The notes: generated by a model not told the origin, from the letters alone. DNA of 64,000 bases from Ceratothoa steindachneri (GCA_963969495.1 OZ018328.1:126806045-126870044), one strand, 5' to 3'; counted from the first letter of the stretch, positions 34,404-46,867 are shown. Made by a program: numbers and translations.

Positions 34404-35303
34404 CGAGGGGTGGTCAATAAGTTATGGCTGTTTGTGTGGGTGTTAGGACAAGTTATGACAAGGCAGGACCTGCAGCCGCACGCTCCTTCCTTGTCTAGTT
34501 AAGAAGCAGTAGCTGATGGCAAATCGTCAGTCACAAATTTTTCAACAATGGAGAAGATTGAGCACCGCGCAGTGATCAAATCTTTGACCAATCAAGGCAA
34601 GAATGCAAAAGAGATCCATGAACGCATGGTTGCAGTGTACACCGACACAGCCCCTTCCTATGCAACCATTGCTCGATGGAATAGGAAGTTCCGCCAAGGT
34701 CGTGAGTCCCTTGAAGATGACCCCCGTCCAAGACGCCCGTCAGACGTGACCAACGAGGACAATGTGGCTCGTATGGAGAGGATAATCCTTGAAAATCGAC
34801 GGGTAAAGGTTGAAGAAATAGAGCGAAAACTTGAAATATCCCATGGAAGTGTTATCAACATCATCCACGACAATTTGGCCATGGCCAAGGTCTCTACCCG
34901 TTGGGTCCCTAGAAACCTCACGCCCCATGATTGACTTCAACGTCGTCAAAGTCCACAAGGCCAGAGTTGCACAAGCTGCCCTGCGCGAGTGTGGATTCAA
35001 GGAGCTCTACCATCCCCCCTACAGTCCAGATCTGGCCCTCCTAGCAACTTTTTTTTATTCTGCCAGCTCAAGGCTGCACTGCGTGGACGCAGGTTTGGGG
35101 ATGATGAAGGTGTCCAGGTCGCCGTCCAGGAGTGGATTGAACAGCAGTCAGGAGATTTCTGGTTCTCGGGAATTCGAAGCCTCAGAGACAAGTGGCGCAA
35201 GTGCATTGAAGTCGAAGGTAGTTATATTGAAAAATAATAAAACACTTTTCCTCATATCTCGTTTCCTTATATCCGAATTGCAAAACTTATTGACGGCTCC
35301 TCG
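34404..35303 (+). mobile_element. Internally deleted mariner element
   Basis: Inverted ends cgaggggtggtcaataagtt (34404) and its partner aacttattgacggctcctcg (ends 35303) are flanked by TA at 34402-34403 and 35304-35305. The element is 900 bp, against roughly 1.3 kb for a complete mariner. The coding frame jumps from WVPRNLTPHD directly to HKARVAQAALRECGF, removing most of the catalytic core. The same junction is present in the 60.5-kb copy. It is non-autonomous. Confidence 0.9.
34548..34934 (+). pseudogene. Mariner transposase, N-terminal DNA-binding half
   Basis: A clean 128-codon frame starts MEKIEHRAVIKSLTNQGKNA, then KEIHERMVAVYTDTAPSYAT and RWNRKFRQGRESLEDDPRPR (first helix-turn-helix), then VEEIERKLEISHGSVINII (second) and the linker WVPRNLTPHD. 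A TGA follows at the deletion junction. A truncated protein of this kind could still bind the inverted repeats. The C-terminal remnant beyond the junction (34940-35230, shifted frames) includes PPYSPDLALLATFF and WIEQQSGDFWFSGI. Confidence 0.88.
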
Positions 35304-35305
35304 TA

Positions 35306-36935
35306 ACTTGTAAATAACAATTAATCCTTATAAAGTCTTGTTTGGCAATTTGTATTCTAATTCCTAGTTAACTTGATGAAGAATGGGATTCCGACCTTGA
35401 AAGGAAGAGAAAGCAAGGGAGAATTACCGATAAAACATATGTAGTGACTTGCTTTTATTATGAAACCATATAATTTCTTACCCCAAAAGATTAATAGCGC
35501 ATCTGTAGCCCTAATTTTATAGATGTATTCTTTTTAATAGTTAAAAAGAAAGAAGTAAAAAGCTAAAATATTCGTTAGTGGAAAATATATTATAGCTAAT
35601 GTAGGCTCCTATCTTTAAGCAAGTCAAATGGAGTTTGAAAACTAATTTTTCTATAGAGAAACGGAAAAATATAATAGAGGAAAACTTTCCATTTGTTTTT
35701 TCATATTATTTTTATAGCAATTAAATAAAATGAGACGTTTATTCTTGGGAATATTTTCATAGCCAAAATTGTGACTTTTTTTGTAACTTTTTCGGGTTAC
35801 TTTTTCCCGAAGACTGGAGCCTGGGAAGCCACAAACTTTGGTTAAAGTCTAAAATTAAAAATATTTGGAATCTTTAAAAAAAAACTGGTTCACATTCCAA
35901 TACATATCTATAACATGAAATATTACATATATTTTGTCAATTAAAGAAAAATAGTAAATTTGAGGTAAGAGAAAATGGATAAAATTGTCTTTTTTTTCTA
36001 AACCCTTTTGAAGAAATGATTTAGCCCGAATCTCATACAAGGCAAAAAGATTGAAAAAAAAAATCTTTTTCCTTTTAGAAAAAAGAATCAAATATCTTTC
36101 TTAGCGTGTTTTTTTTTTACTAAAGATATGTAGAAAAAATCGTGGAAGCATGAGTGATCAGAAATCGAAAATACTCCTTTGCATTATAAAATGCCCCTGA
36201 GATCTTGGAAGTTCACTTGAGATAAAATTGTCTTCATTTTCAACAACCGAAATTCCTATCAACAGGTAATTTAAAATATGGAAGAGATGTAGTTGGCAAA
36301 ATTGAGAGTCAGAGTATGCCTTTTGCACATACTGAATAGGCAAAATTGACGTTGAGCTAGTCAAATCAGGGTTAAAATGTTATTTCTATGCTTACGTGCT
36401 GTCATAAAGGCAGGAATCTTTAAATTTGGTCAATTATAAAAAGATTCTTTCGTCCTATAATTAATAAAAGGAAAATAAGCTATTAGGAGAGGAAAACTTT
36501 GTACGCGAAAGTTGAAACGTGTAAACAAATACAAAAAGGGTTAAAACAGTAATACAAAATGTTATAAAATTTTCTCCAACTAGAACTTAATATCAGTAAC
36601 TTACAGTACTTATTATCATTATCTATATATTGTGAACTATTCTGCATTGAGTCTAATCTATCCGGGAAGAACGTACGTATATACATTCTCCTTATCACAG
36701 TCGTAGATAAATGTAGATAATGATTAGTTAATCATCATGTGAGAGTTATCGAATGGAATAATAATAAATATCATATGACAGATGTATAAATTTAATTTAT
36801 AGCTAATATGAAAGTTTGATTCTAAAGTCGAATAAAAGTGTAATTGTAAAGGCAGTTATTTTAAAAGAAATTATCAAAGATGATGTACAATATAATTAAT
36901 TAAAATTGCGAGGAAACTGAAATATTAGGAGGAGA
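35306..36935. other. AT-rich non-coding stretch
   Basis: No gene or element recognised; several poly-A/T runs. Confidence 0.5.
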
Positions 36936-36939
36936 CCTT

Positions 36940-37970
36940 AGGATACCAAGTTTTGCAAAGGTTCTGTTACACATGTTTCTTGATCTTTAAGGAGGTTTGT
37001 ATGTGTGAAGGAAAAATATTTCTTTAAACAAACTTGAAGTTCTACTTTTCGTGCACGTGGCATTAATACATCTTTTCTCATTAGCATGTATTTCGAGATC
37101 GAGATGAAAAGATTCGGGATCTTTGTTCTCTTGCGAGCAGTCCACAACAAGAACGACATTGCTAAGCGGCTTCACGTCACCCGTTGGCTGTTTAGAGTCC
37201 AGGACAAGATCAAGATAGGGGAAAACACAAAGATCAACCTCGTTTAAGCAGTCTCATGTTGTTAGCCGTTTGTTTGTGAGAAAGGGCTTGGTTAGTACTG
37301 CGAAGTTCAAAATGACTTAGCTCGCGAAGAAGAAAAACATCTTGGTGTCCATGGTGTACAGGGTGGTTAAGAAGGAGGGCAATAAGAGCTTGAGGTGCGT
37401 GAAAATGCCTCAGCTCACCGACTGTAGGCAATACTAACACCGAGAGCATTGGAGTCGCCTCCTCAACTTCTTGAAAAGCATGTCAATCGAATTCTCATTT
37501 TCTTGAGATGAAAACTCCTCCTCTGGCCATCCGACTACTAATTTAATTACGTGTCCACGACCAAGCCCTCGGCATACGTGATGATGCTCAGAGTCGTGGT
37601 TTCGAATGGCGAGAAGATGCTCTCCGTTTGATTTGCAGCCGGTTGCAGAATCACGGCGGCTAATAACAGCGATTTCTTGGCCAAGTAAATCCTGCCCTAC
37701 GTGAGGAAGTTCACGAACAGGACCTAGATATTTGAGCAAGACGTGTTTCTGCTCTCACGGCCAAGACCGTATAAGGGTGGCTCGCGTCGAACAGGAACTT
37801 CTGCTCGACGGACTCTTAGCGGCCACAGTTGGCCGACATCAATCCACTTGACTAGATAGTGTGAGCGCATGTCAAGAAAAAAGCTTGCAATGGTTGCCAC
37901 AACTGAAGGCCGGCATGAGAAAGGACTGCGTCCGAAACTAGTACGAAGCTTTTTGGTCTCCCTGGAGCAA
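36940..37970 (-). pseudogene. Unassigned coding-like block, broken frames
   Basis: About 1 kb with higher GC than its flanks. The minus strand carries several overlapping open runs, for example 37739-37434 (KYLGPVRELPHVGQDLLGQE...) and 37175-36987 (NVVLVVDCSQENKDPESFHL...). No single frame is continuous and I cannot name the family. Its isolated composition suggests an inserted or retrocopied coding sequence in decay. Confidence 0.35.
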
Positions 37971-38034
37971 GGGGTTGCTACTTAGGGTTGCCACCTTGAA
38001 TAAATTTACAATTTTTAAATTTATTTTTATGTTA

Positions 38035-38460
38035 CAAGCTATGGCTTTGCAACTCCTCCCTTACGTGGGAGCTTGCGTTTCGCTGCGCTCTCTATCAGCC
38101 CTTCGGGCTGCTGCCTACTGGCCTCTTTGTCCTTTCAAACAGCTTTTTCAACCTCATCTCATTTGGGATTTAATAATTTATTTAAACTCCCCCCTCTGAT
38201 CTGCCTAAAAAGAAAGAAAATACATAAATACACTAATTTTTTTGAAAAGTTCAAACATTTTTATATATGTAATTCCTAATAAATAACTGGTATTATAAAG
38301 TATTTAAATAGACAATTGTCAAATACTTAAAATTATTGCCTTTCAAATCATTTTTTAAGCCGCCTTTCATAAGGGTTTTAACTATCTGTTTAAACCCCCT
38401 CTTGATCACATAAAAAGAAAGAAAATAAATACATAAATAAACTAAAAATTAAATAATAAT
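38035..38460. repeat. Repeat A-related head plus local duplication
   Basis: 38041-38075 resembles the head of repeat A (ggctttgcaactcctcccttacg..ggagcttgcg). Further right, ttaaactcccccctctgatc..taaaaagaaagaaaatacataaat (38185-38235) recurs as tttaaaccccctcttgatcacataaaaagaaag (38389-38440), a tandem duplication of about 205 bp. Confidence 0.5.
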
Positions 38461-39004
38461 AATATTATGAATAGCAATGATAATAATAGATCTTCAGCGA
38501 CGGTCTAAACCAAGCACACCTTCTCCGGATATCTAAATCACGAAAAAATAAATAAATAAAAATTAAATTCAGTTAAAAAAATTAGAGTTAGGGAAAACAA
38601 TAAAAACTCTTCCAACTACATCAAAACTATGTGTCCTTTGTTAAGAGCAACGTAACGAGAGTATAATGATTTTTACAATACCTGGTAGATGTAAAGGTGT
38701 GCATTTAGGATACTGTACCCACCACATTTGAGAACACTAAACCTACGATTTATAAATATCGTTTTCAGATTGAACACATCTTTAAAATTTAAACAGTATT
38801 TTAAGGCGAAAAACGACAAATCCATTAGCTTGAAATAACAGTCAAGGTTAAAGTTTTGATTGTACTTAGATCCCCAAATTTGGTTTTTAACAAATTAAGC
38901 TAATTCTCTTTCATGCTAGAATGCAGATCTAGGCTGAAAGTCATTAGATCAAAGGAAACAAGGATTTTACTTTTATTTGTGCTTATTACATAATTTTTTC
39001 TCAC
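38461..39004. other. AT-rich intronic stretch
   Basis: Nothing recognised; directly downstream of the Ig exon donor at 39004. Confidence 0.5.
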
Positions 39005-39192
39005 CTTCCATATAAAATTTTTATCCTGAACACGAATAATGCGATACTTTGTAGAATTTTCGAGTATTCTTCCACGATGATCTTCCCAGTATGTAAGAGC
39101 AACAGGAAAGGCTTCCACGTGGCACTCCAAGCTGGCCGTTGATCCATTGTATGTTCCAACCTTCCAGTTGTTAACGCGAATATAAGGATGAA
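39005..39192 (-). CDS. Ig-domain exon, first half (host gene, first visible exon)
   Basis: The 188-bp exon starts in phase 1 (acceptor tgctttttcag, two bases complete a codon) and ends in phase 0 (TGGAAG before gtgaga). It encodes HPYIRVNNWKVGTYNGSTAS, then LECHVEAFPVALTYW and KYRIIRVQDKNFIWK. The first Ig cysteine (LEC), the EAFP..YW core and the later partner YHC of the next exon make one complete Ig domain of the DIP/lachesin-like type. This shape recurs in the Ig region of invertebrate gliomedin-like proteins. The 7-kb intron separating the domain halves is a phase-0 split in mid-domain. Confidence 0.92.
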
Positions 39193-39940
39193 CTGAAAAA
39201 GCATTTATAGGTTTAATCCTTATCTTTTTAATACTCTTATTTACTTGAAACGAAATGAAAATAATAATTTCTGCTAAACAACTGTTCCATATCAGATGGA
39301 TACATCGTAGGAGATTCAATGTAGTTATGATACACTATACGTACCAGAAAAACATTTTGTTCCTTCATCAGAAGTCTTATTGTGCTGGTAAATTAAGTAT
39401 AAAATCTCACCTATCCGTTAGCAAACATTCGCACTTACAATTCTCATTTGACACCTATAACCATATTAACCCCTCAACAAAACTCCCTATTTTCAGTTAT
39501 ATATATTGTAGGTTCCATGGCTTTTAAACTAATGTTACATGAAAAATGATAGAAGAAATAGTCGTGAACAAAAAAAAAATTTAGATTGAAAATTATGCAA
39601 TGACTTATCTTCTCTATCCTAACTGAAGGCAGATAAATTGATCAAAAGATGTCAGGGAAGTAGACCTGTGTCAGTGAAAGGAAATTTCGTTTCTTACTTC
39701 AGGTAAATCGATACAAAGAGCTAAAGACTGCACCAATGTATGTTCCTTTACATGAGACACACTTTTTGAGTTTCTCTATCATGCGGGGTATAGCATATAC
39801 GGTTTCTTCAGAGAATGCCATATAAAATCAAAAAATGCTACTCCATACTCACGACTTTACGCACCAAGAAAAAAGTGAAAGAAATGGTAAATTTGTTTTA
39901 CTACTCGAGAAACTTGGTTTAAAAAGTGAAACGGCAGTAT
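39193..39940. other. Intronic stretch without recognised gene
   Basis: No further Ig exon is evident upstream of 39192 in this stretch. Confidence 0.45.
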
Positions 39941-39949
39941 GGAGACTCT

Positions 39950-40410
39950 GAGAATAATAAAGAAGTGCCTAGGGTCATGCCCAGCAAATTTCCGGCCTCT
40001 TTGATATTTCTGAGCGTATTCAGCAGCAAGGGCATAATTTTGCCTTCACACATTTTCCTCTAAGGCCGTAAGTTCAATGCGGAGGTTTACATTAAGGCAC
40101 TGGCGAAAGAAGTCCACCCTTAGATAGACCAACAAAAAGCGAGAAGGTCTCAGGTTTTACAGCAGTATCCTGCTCCCGCACACGAGGCAAGAAAGACACA
40201 GAGGCAGTTGTTCAACAACGTCCCGCACCACTGGTGCCCAAACCTGTGGTCCTCCAGTCCCCATGACGGCAGCCCTCTAGATATTTTGTTTTGAGAAGGA
40301 TGTCAACAATGCTGCTCCTAACACATTAGAATCACGGAGTAAAGGGATCTATTGCTAAGACCTTCCGGACCAGGGCATGCAACCGGTTCAGGTCCCACCA
40401 AAAAAAGGTA
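39950..40410 (+). pseudogene. Tc1/mariner-superfamily transposase fragment
   Basis: The plus strand carries YIKALAKEVHPWIDQQKARR, then VLQQYPAPAHEARKTQRQLF, then NLWSSSPHDGSPLDILF. These correspond to the PWI, FQQDSAPAHKA (here the aspartate is tyrosine) and PPSSPDLNPLDYxvW blocks of transposases related to mariner. A degenerate MPPHFF-like segment precedes it in another frame near 40050. Catalytic residues are altered and no inverted repeats were found. Confidence 0.7.
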
Positions 40411-42675
40411 GAGAAGGAAGATGTTGCCATTTCTAATTATTTCGGCACTATATATCATTCTAACTGTCTTAATTATCACAGGAAATTATTGCTTTGTTAG
40501 GTACACAACTTATTCACTTTTTCTTAATATACTTTATACCAATATACCTGAAACACTTTATAATTTCAGTTTTCTCCACTTTCTGTGACTGTTCTGATGT
40601 GTTACAATGTATCTGCTGTTATTCTTCCTTTGGACTACTGCACTCGAGTCAGGTCCGGCCTAAGTCATCGGTTTTCAAAGACGAGACCGATGTACCAGAG
40701 GGGAGACGTGTGGTAGCAAGGTCTCTGAATTATCTTTTGAATTGTGCTTTCCGACGCATATAAATTAATAGAAGATGAAATAAGCACTCACGTACCTAAT
40801 TTTATAACTGGCTAATTATAAGATAAGAGACGACATAAATATTAAATGAGCCATGTTCCTTAACCAGCTTTCTTTTGCCTAAAATTTAACCAGCTGTTTA
40901 CATGCACGTAGGTATGTGTAGATTGGTTGGTGCATGCAAACATAAGGTCAAGCTAGCAAATACTTTTATTGCTAAATTTTTCCTGCATCTTGTCCTTGCT
41001 GGGTATTAATTATTCCCCTGTTATGTATAGAGTTTGCTTAATATTACATCAATACGTACATATATGACCCAATTATGTAAACACCTGATATATTTCCGGC
41101 AAAAGAAAGCAGGTTAAGGAACTTGGCTGATTGAATATTTAGTAACGTCAAAACGTCCTTCCTTAGCAGAAATGTATACAAAATTTTCATTAGAATCTTA
41201 CTAAGCAAGTAACTTTATCGTACGAACAAAAAATTAACGCCTTTTTACTTCTATAAGTAAATAAAATATTATGTTTGTAAATAACTTATTAAAGCCTGAA
41301 CTTCACTAAGTCAGGGACTGATTGTGTACATTGAAGTGAATAATTATCCAATCTTAAGGCCAAGAAAATCCATAATTTATTAAACTCTATATTATGTTTT
41401 CCATAGGAAGTTGTGTATACGCAGACTGTAACGCTTTCCAGCTATATAGAAGGTAGACCAACTAATCTGGTCTTAAGACTAGTCGGTTATGTGTTCCTTA
41501 CACAATTTTAACTTCAACTAACCAAATATCTCTCTGAGCACAAATGATAATAATAAATAAAATAGATTATGTTAAGAATAGGGAACCCAGGGTCTTAAGA
41601 GGTCGATATATTTTACATGGGAATTTAGGGTTCGATAGCCTTGATGGGGAAAGTCTTCAAGGTCGTTTTCGTTACCTCAGATGGTAGCTTTAGGTTCGTT
41701 TAGCCCATGTGAACCAAAAAACTTACCCTAAAAAATGGAAAACGCTATGCAACTCTGTGATCTAGTAATTATGCTTGGGTGTTTTGCCTATTAAATACTA
41801 GTTAATCACTAGTAATTGGGTATATGGAATTAGTTGAACCGAGAAAAGAGAACTCATTTTTGTGATTAATCAAAAAAGTAGTGAGAAAAAGATCCATATT
41901 GATGAATTGCAAACCCAAAGAAATCTGTGCAATAATACAAGTTACAGGCACAGAAATGTCATCCACTATTTGTACTTTGTTTATCCAAGATAAAACGTTT
42001 ATACACAAAATATTGTTTCGTATGTGGAAGGGCAAAAGCAAATATGCGACGATACAAACGCGAATTTCTTCCAGGTTATTTACAACACTTCACGTAGATG
42101 GAAAGAAAAAAGTAAACGGCTTCATTCATTCCTGTAACTCAAATGCCACACAATTTCCTTTTTAATAAGTTACTATTATATAAGGTTCAGTTTAATTAGG
42201 ATGAAGACCACGTATTCTTCGTTTTTTTTTCCTTTACATCATAAATAGATTGTAGTCGCAATTCTTTTAATGAGAACTCTTTTGTTCGTTATTGTCGACA
42301 AGGTAACATTGTTTCCCTAATCTTGACATTAGCCAATAAAAAAAACACAAAGCAACACAAATGCAATATTTAGAAACAACTTGTAGGTCGGAGCGACTCT
42401 GGGCACTAATTAAAAGCTGAATTTCTCCGAAATTTTTTTGGGAAAAATAGCAAAGATATGGGTACTCTAAATGCTGTTGGCTACCGTTCCACATATGCTA
42501 TTGTTGTCACTGTCGTTACTTAAAACTAAGATTGGAAACAAACGAAGGAACCTCCGCTGAGAGTTTTGTAAGAGACCTGTCAAGAAACTAGTGAAGTTGT
42601 AGAAAGTATAAATTTGCTGAAGGGAGAGAGAGTTGATAAAAAGACTCTTGTCAATATAACTTAATTTATGTCTCC

Positions 42676-42678
<3 letters not shown>
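40411..42678. other. Intronic or intergenic stretch without recognised gene
   Basis: No recognisable domains in either strand; open runs at 40494-40763, 41802-42165 and 42267-42494 lack family motifs and splice support. Confidence 0.45.

Positions 42679-42731
<53 letters not shown>
42679..42731. repeat. (TA)n microsatellite
   Basis: About 26 units, left of the candidate solo LTR. Confidence 0.97.
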
Positions 42732-42736
<5 letters not shown>

Positions 42737-42741
42737 AATAT

Positions 42742-43113
42742 TGTCAAGTTCCCCCTTTTGATCTCAGCCTAGTAACATTTATCAATTAATTCCATTTGAG
42801 AATCCCTCCTCATAATAATTATAAAGAGACTTTCAATTTAAATAATTCCCCTTTGGCTATTATTATTCTTATTTTAATCTTTGTAAATAAAATTATATTT
42901 TTGTTGTTTATCTTTAACTAACCTTGAACGATACTCTTGGCCTATTCAAGTAAATCTCGCCAACCATTTATGCACTCTGTCTGATTATTAAGGATTCGAA
43001 ACCAACGCTTCAATTGTGACCTCCTAATCGGTCGTTAATCCTTGCGGACAGTCCATAACCCCCCCTTCCATAATATAGGAGTAGAGTAAGGTTTAGAGTG
43101 GTTGCACCACGAC

Positions 43114-43114
<1 letters not shown>
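42742..43114. mobile_element. Candidate solo LTR inserted in a (TA)n array
   Basis: A 373-bp segment starts TGTCAAG and ends CACGACA, giving the TG...CA rule and a TGTC/GACA terminal inverted repeat. It contains an AATAAA-type signal near 42890. (TA)n lies on both sides, and the five flanking bases (aatat left, tatat right) differ by one, compatible with a 5-bp target duplication. No internal retrotransposon sequence is present. Orientation is not proven. Confidence 0.55.
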
Positions 43115-43206
<92 letters not shown>

Positions 43207-43239
43207 CATAAATATATATATATATATATATATATACGA

Positions 43240-43303
<64 letters not shown>

Positions 43304-43306
43304 CAA
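43115..43306. repeat. Long compound (TA)n array
   Basis: About 190 bp of (TA)n with short interruptions (tacatacataaata near 43201-43213 and cgag near 43237). It begins immediately at the end of the candidate LTR. Confidence 0.97.
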
Positions 43307-44238
43307 AGAACGTAAATTTGCAGACACATAAGAACATGTAAGTATTAAAGTGTCTTAGGAACATAGGGTTATATTCGAACTACTAATAGTTCTGGGTTGA
43401 GGTCTACCTTACCAAGCGGCAAGCCTGTTTACGATTTTCCTTTAAAGAGGACAATTTAATATATTAATTACTTATGGAAACCATAACAACCATACTACCA
43501 AATCACGGTTAAATAATTATCAAGAGGACCGGGTAGAATACAAGAGTAGTTACAGTATTTATGATGACTTGCATACTGTTCAACATTTTTTACAGCAAAC
43601 TATTGACATAAATAACATATCCACGATTAAAAATCATTTTTAATCAATAAATACTGATTTTGTTTTAAGACTAATGCATGAAAAATAATAAAAAAACTAC
43701 ATTGACAAACTATCCTAAATATTTAGTCTCACAACATCGTCATGTAGGTTGAAATTCGTCAGTACTAAATGACAAGTAAATATCAGTGCGAAAGGAGAAT
43801 CTCCTCTCAGAAAATTATTTACACCAGTGCTTGAAGAGATATTAAGAAACCAAGTTCTTTTTATCGGAAGAGAAAAGAGGCAGAATAGGTCTAACAAAAC
43901 TTAGTGAGGTCATCTTTCATTCGAGCTTCACTAAATAACACTGTGTAACATGATTCTTGTCTATGGGTAGCAACTCTTATTTTCTATTTACTTTTGTCTA
44001 GACTACATGAAAAAACACTATTATTTATTTCAAACTTTGCTTTTGTGTTCTGGAATAATGATATTTATATGAACTTTACCTATTCTCTCTGAAAGAAAGT
44101 GGTGAATTTGAACTTTCCTTGGTAGAAAGTAGAAACAAAACGACATCATACAAAAATCGTATTTATTTATTCTAGAATTACATAAGTGAAACAATTAAGA
44201 TATTAAAAATGAGTAGTTTTCCTTGACTTACGCTTATA
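43307..44238. other. AT-rich stretch without recognised gene
   Basis: No domain recognised. A plus-strand run near 43760-43910 (ESPLRKLFTPVLEEILRN) looks coding-like but is short and unassigned. Confidence 0.45.
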
Positions 44239-45750
44239 CTACTGTATGTTACTTTCACGAATCAGCCTCCAAATATAGTCTCCAATCAGATTTTCATTAT
44301 ACGATCCTTGATAGTGGCGTTCAAAGTTCAGTAGATCCTGGTGAAAGCGCTCACCATGCTACTCGGAGTACGCTCCCATGTTCTCCTTGAATTTATCAAA
44401 TCAAGATGAGCGTCAAGAATATGGATTTTTAGGGATATCGTACAACCCATCTTGCCGAAGTTTCTCACCAAGTTTTCAACAAGCTCTACATACTTTTCGG
44501 CTTTGTGAGTTCTTCAGAAGCCCACAACCACTGGAATAAAGCTGGTACAGGCCCTTTTTCCGTTCTAGTGAACTTCTCGAGAAACTCCTTGAACTTCATT
44601 ATCATTTTTATTTGTGGACCGACGAAGACCACGGCTACCATATTTGCCGCAGCTTAGTAGAGGAATCTTGGAGATACTTAAAAGCTGCCGACTACTTATC
44701 TTGAGCTCTGATGAATTGTTTCATAATGCCCAATTTTAAGTGCGGAGGAGGAAAAAGTACTTTTTGAGGGTCTAAAAAATGCTCCCATTTGACGTTGTTT
44801 CTCCCTACACTAAACTCGGTCGGTTGTAGTCAATTCTGCTCAAGGTTGTGTGCCAAGGTGTCCCTGCTGTCTCAAATGCAAAGATAAAGAGGAAATTTGG
44901 TAAAGCAACCTTGGAGACCAATCAAGAAGGCCACCATTTTGAAGTTTCCCATAACTTCCTAACCGTACTCTTAATATTTCAATGCATCTAGCCAGATCTT
45001 AACACTGCTATATTTCTCTTTGAGCTGGACCGGGTGAGCACGCGGAAGAGATAGATAGATGTTCCCGTTGTGAAGTAGCCCTGATTTGAGGATCATGCTC
45101 CACCTGTCAATGAAGATGCGCCACTTGTTGGGGTTACAGGCGATTCTGATTGCCTCAAACAGACCAGGCACATTGTGACAAAAGCAAAGCTCATCTTGAC
45201 GTGTGAAAAAGCTTGAAAAACACTGCTAACGCTTTCTCTGACCTGATATTTGCACACTATCATCTAACAAATCCTACTTCTTCAGTCTTAAAGTTAAAAG
45301 CTCGGCATTGGACTTTGTGAGACCAAGATTTCTGACAAGATCATTGAGATTTTTGGGGTTGGGGTAGTATGGGTTTCTCTCTTCAGTTGCATCTCTGTAA
45401 TCTGAATTACTGACTTAAACAACTTCTGAACTGCTTTTCCTATCTAAAATCTGCTGCTCTTTTTTTGGAGGAGTGGATATGGGAAGCTCAGGATTGTGTG
45501 GCGCTGGCGCAATAGATGAGTGAAGTTCTAGATACATGATAAAAGGCGCAATTTTGCCTTCTCGAGCTTTAGAAGGCTTCACCTCCAAATTCGTGCGGTT
45601 GCGAAATTCATAGCTCTCTCTCCTCCGTTCGACCATCCTGAAAAAAAAAACAACTAAAAACATAAGTATAAATATACAAATACTATTCAGTTACTGTTAT
45701 TAAAAATGTAAAGAAAATCCAGTATCCAAATAAACAAATCAAATTTGATT

Positions 45751-45837
<87 letters not shown>

Positions 45838-45984
45838 CCTTCCAGTGTTCTTTTGCAGAGCTCGCAGGTAAAATTAAGTGACCAATATTGGCATGCCAAT
45901 ATAGGCCTTGTAGGTCTTATACATTTTAGCAGATCTCTCTACAGAGTACCTTTTCGCTCTGGTCTTGCAAAATCTTGATGCCAT
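44239..45984 (-). pseudogene. Spliced member of a widespread uncharacterised animal protein family, decayed
   Basis: Exon 1 runs from an ATG at 45984 to 45839 (donor gtaata) and encodes KTYKAY.GMP and FTCELCKRTLEG. A 201-bp intron holding (TA)n ends at ttttttttttcag, and exon 2 starts at 45637. The join reads CKRTLEG-WSNGGERAMNFATARIW, matching the family's C..C...L..W...MPFA.PM.WREP start. Downstream pieces include NPNKWRIFIDRW, SGLLHNGNIYLSLPRAHPVQ, FLDPQKVLFPPPHLKLGIMK, the degenerate SEEQGERFHQD block (here SE.HGERFHQD) and a terminal GDYIWRLIRES before a TAG at 44241. Known members lack an assigned function and often lie among mobile elements. Stops and shifts break this copy. Confidence 0.75.
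45754..45836. repeat. (TA)n microsatellite within an intron
   Basis: About 40 units, lying in the intron of the 44.2-46.0 kb gene and ending one base from its donor dinucleotide. Confidence 0.97.
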
Positions 45985-46867
45985 GTGTGACGACTGCTTC
46001 TATCAATGACGAGTGACGAAGTCTGTGCTGTTACGGCTAGAGTTAAACTGATCTGTTAAGTAGACATTCCTTGTATTTATACAGTCATCTACGTTGCTAG
46101 AATGTTCTAGAAATTCTTCAAACATATAAAAATTCTCGAAAGTTCTAGAAAGCGCAACAGTTTATTTTTCACCAAATTAGTGCTGAATCTATGTGGAATG
46201 TTAGAGAACTGCCATTGCTACCCAAGTCGCAAAAATATAAGTAAAATAATAGCTACTACTACTATATTACTGTTTCTATAACTTTTTAAATACAGTATAT
46301 CATGTTTATACCATCAATAAAAAAACATAACCATTGAAACTTTTTATATATTTTTACTATTTTAATCAAAATAATGTTATTTAGCATAAATAAGCTGTTT
46401 TTAAAACTCAATGTCCTAGTCACAAAAGCAAAGTTTTGGCATCAAAAATGCCCTTTTTTTATTTAATAGAGCCACAAACACTTGGAAAAAACACTTTTAA
46501 CCCAAGGACAAGATTAAAGTGAAATTATTTTACACAGTGTAAGAGCAAAAAACATCGTCAGAACATGTTGCGGAGTTTAAAGAAGCATTGAGTTAAAGAA
46601 TATTACCCAGGACAGTTTAAAGGAGTCTTAAAGCTTAAGGGCTAAAAGGATATAAGGCAAAAAATAAGCCATCGAAATCAGAGGTAAATAAAAATGAACA
46701 TTTCGGTCGGCCAAAATGACAAAAATTGAACAAATGAAAAATGGTATAAATTTATTTGCTCAGATAAAACTACTCATAATATATATAAGAAACTTCATTG
46801 TATTGGATTTACATGTAATTTAGGTAGTTCAATTTAAATATATATCGAAATAAATTTAATTAAAGAG
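45985..46867. other. AT-rich non-coding stretch
   Basis: No gene recognised. May include the promoter of the gene starting at 45984; no TATA position can be argued. Confidence 0.4.

Noticed and set aside
43010..43364. Long Ile-Tyr repeat open frames
   Set aside because: Translations of (TA)n microsatellite.
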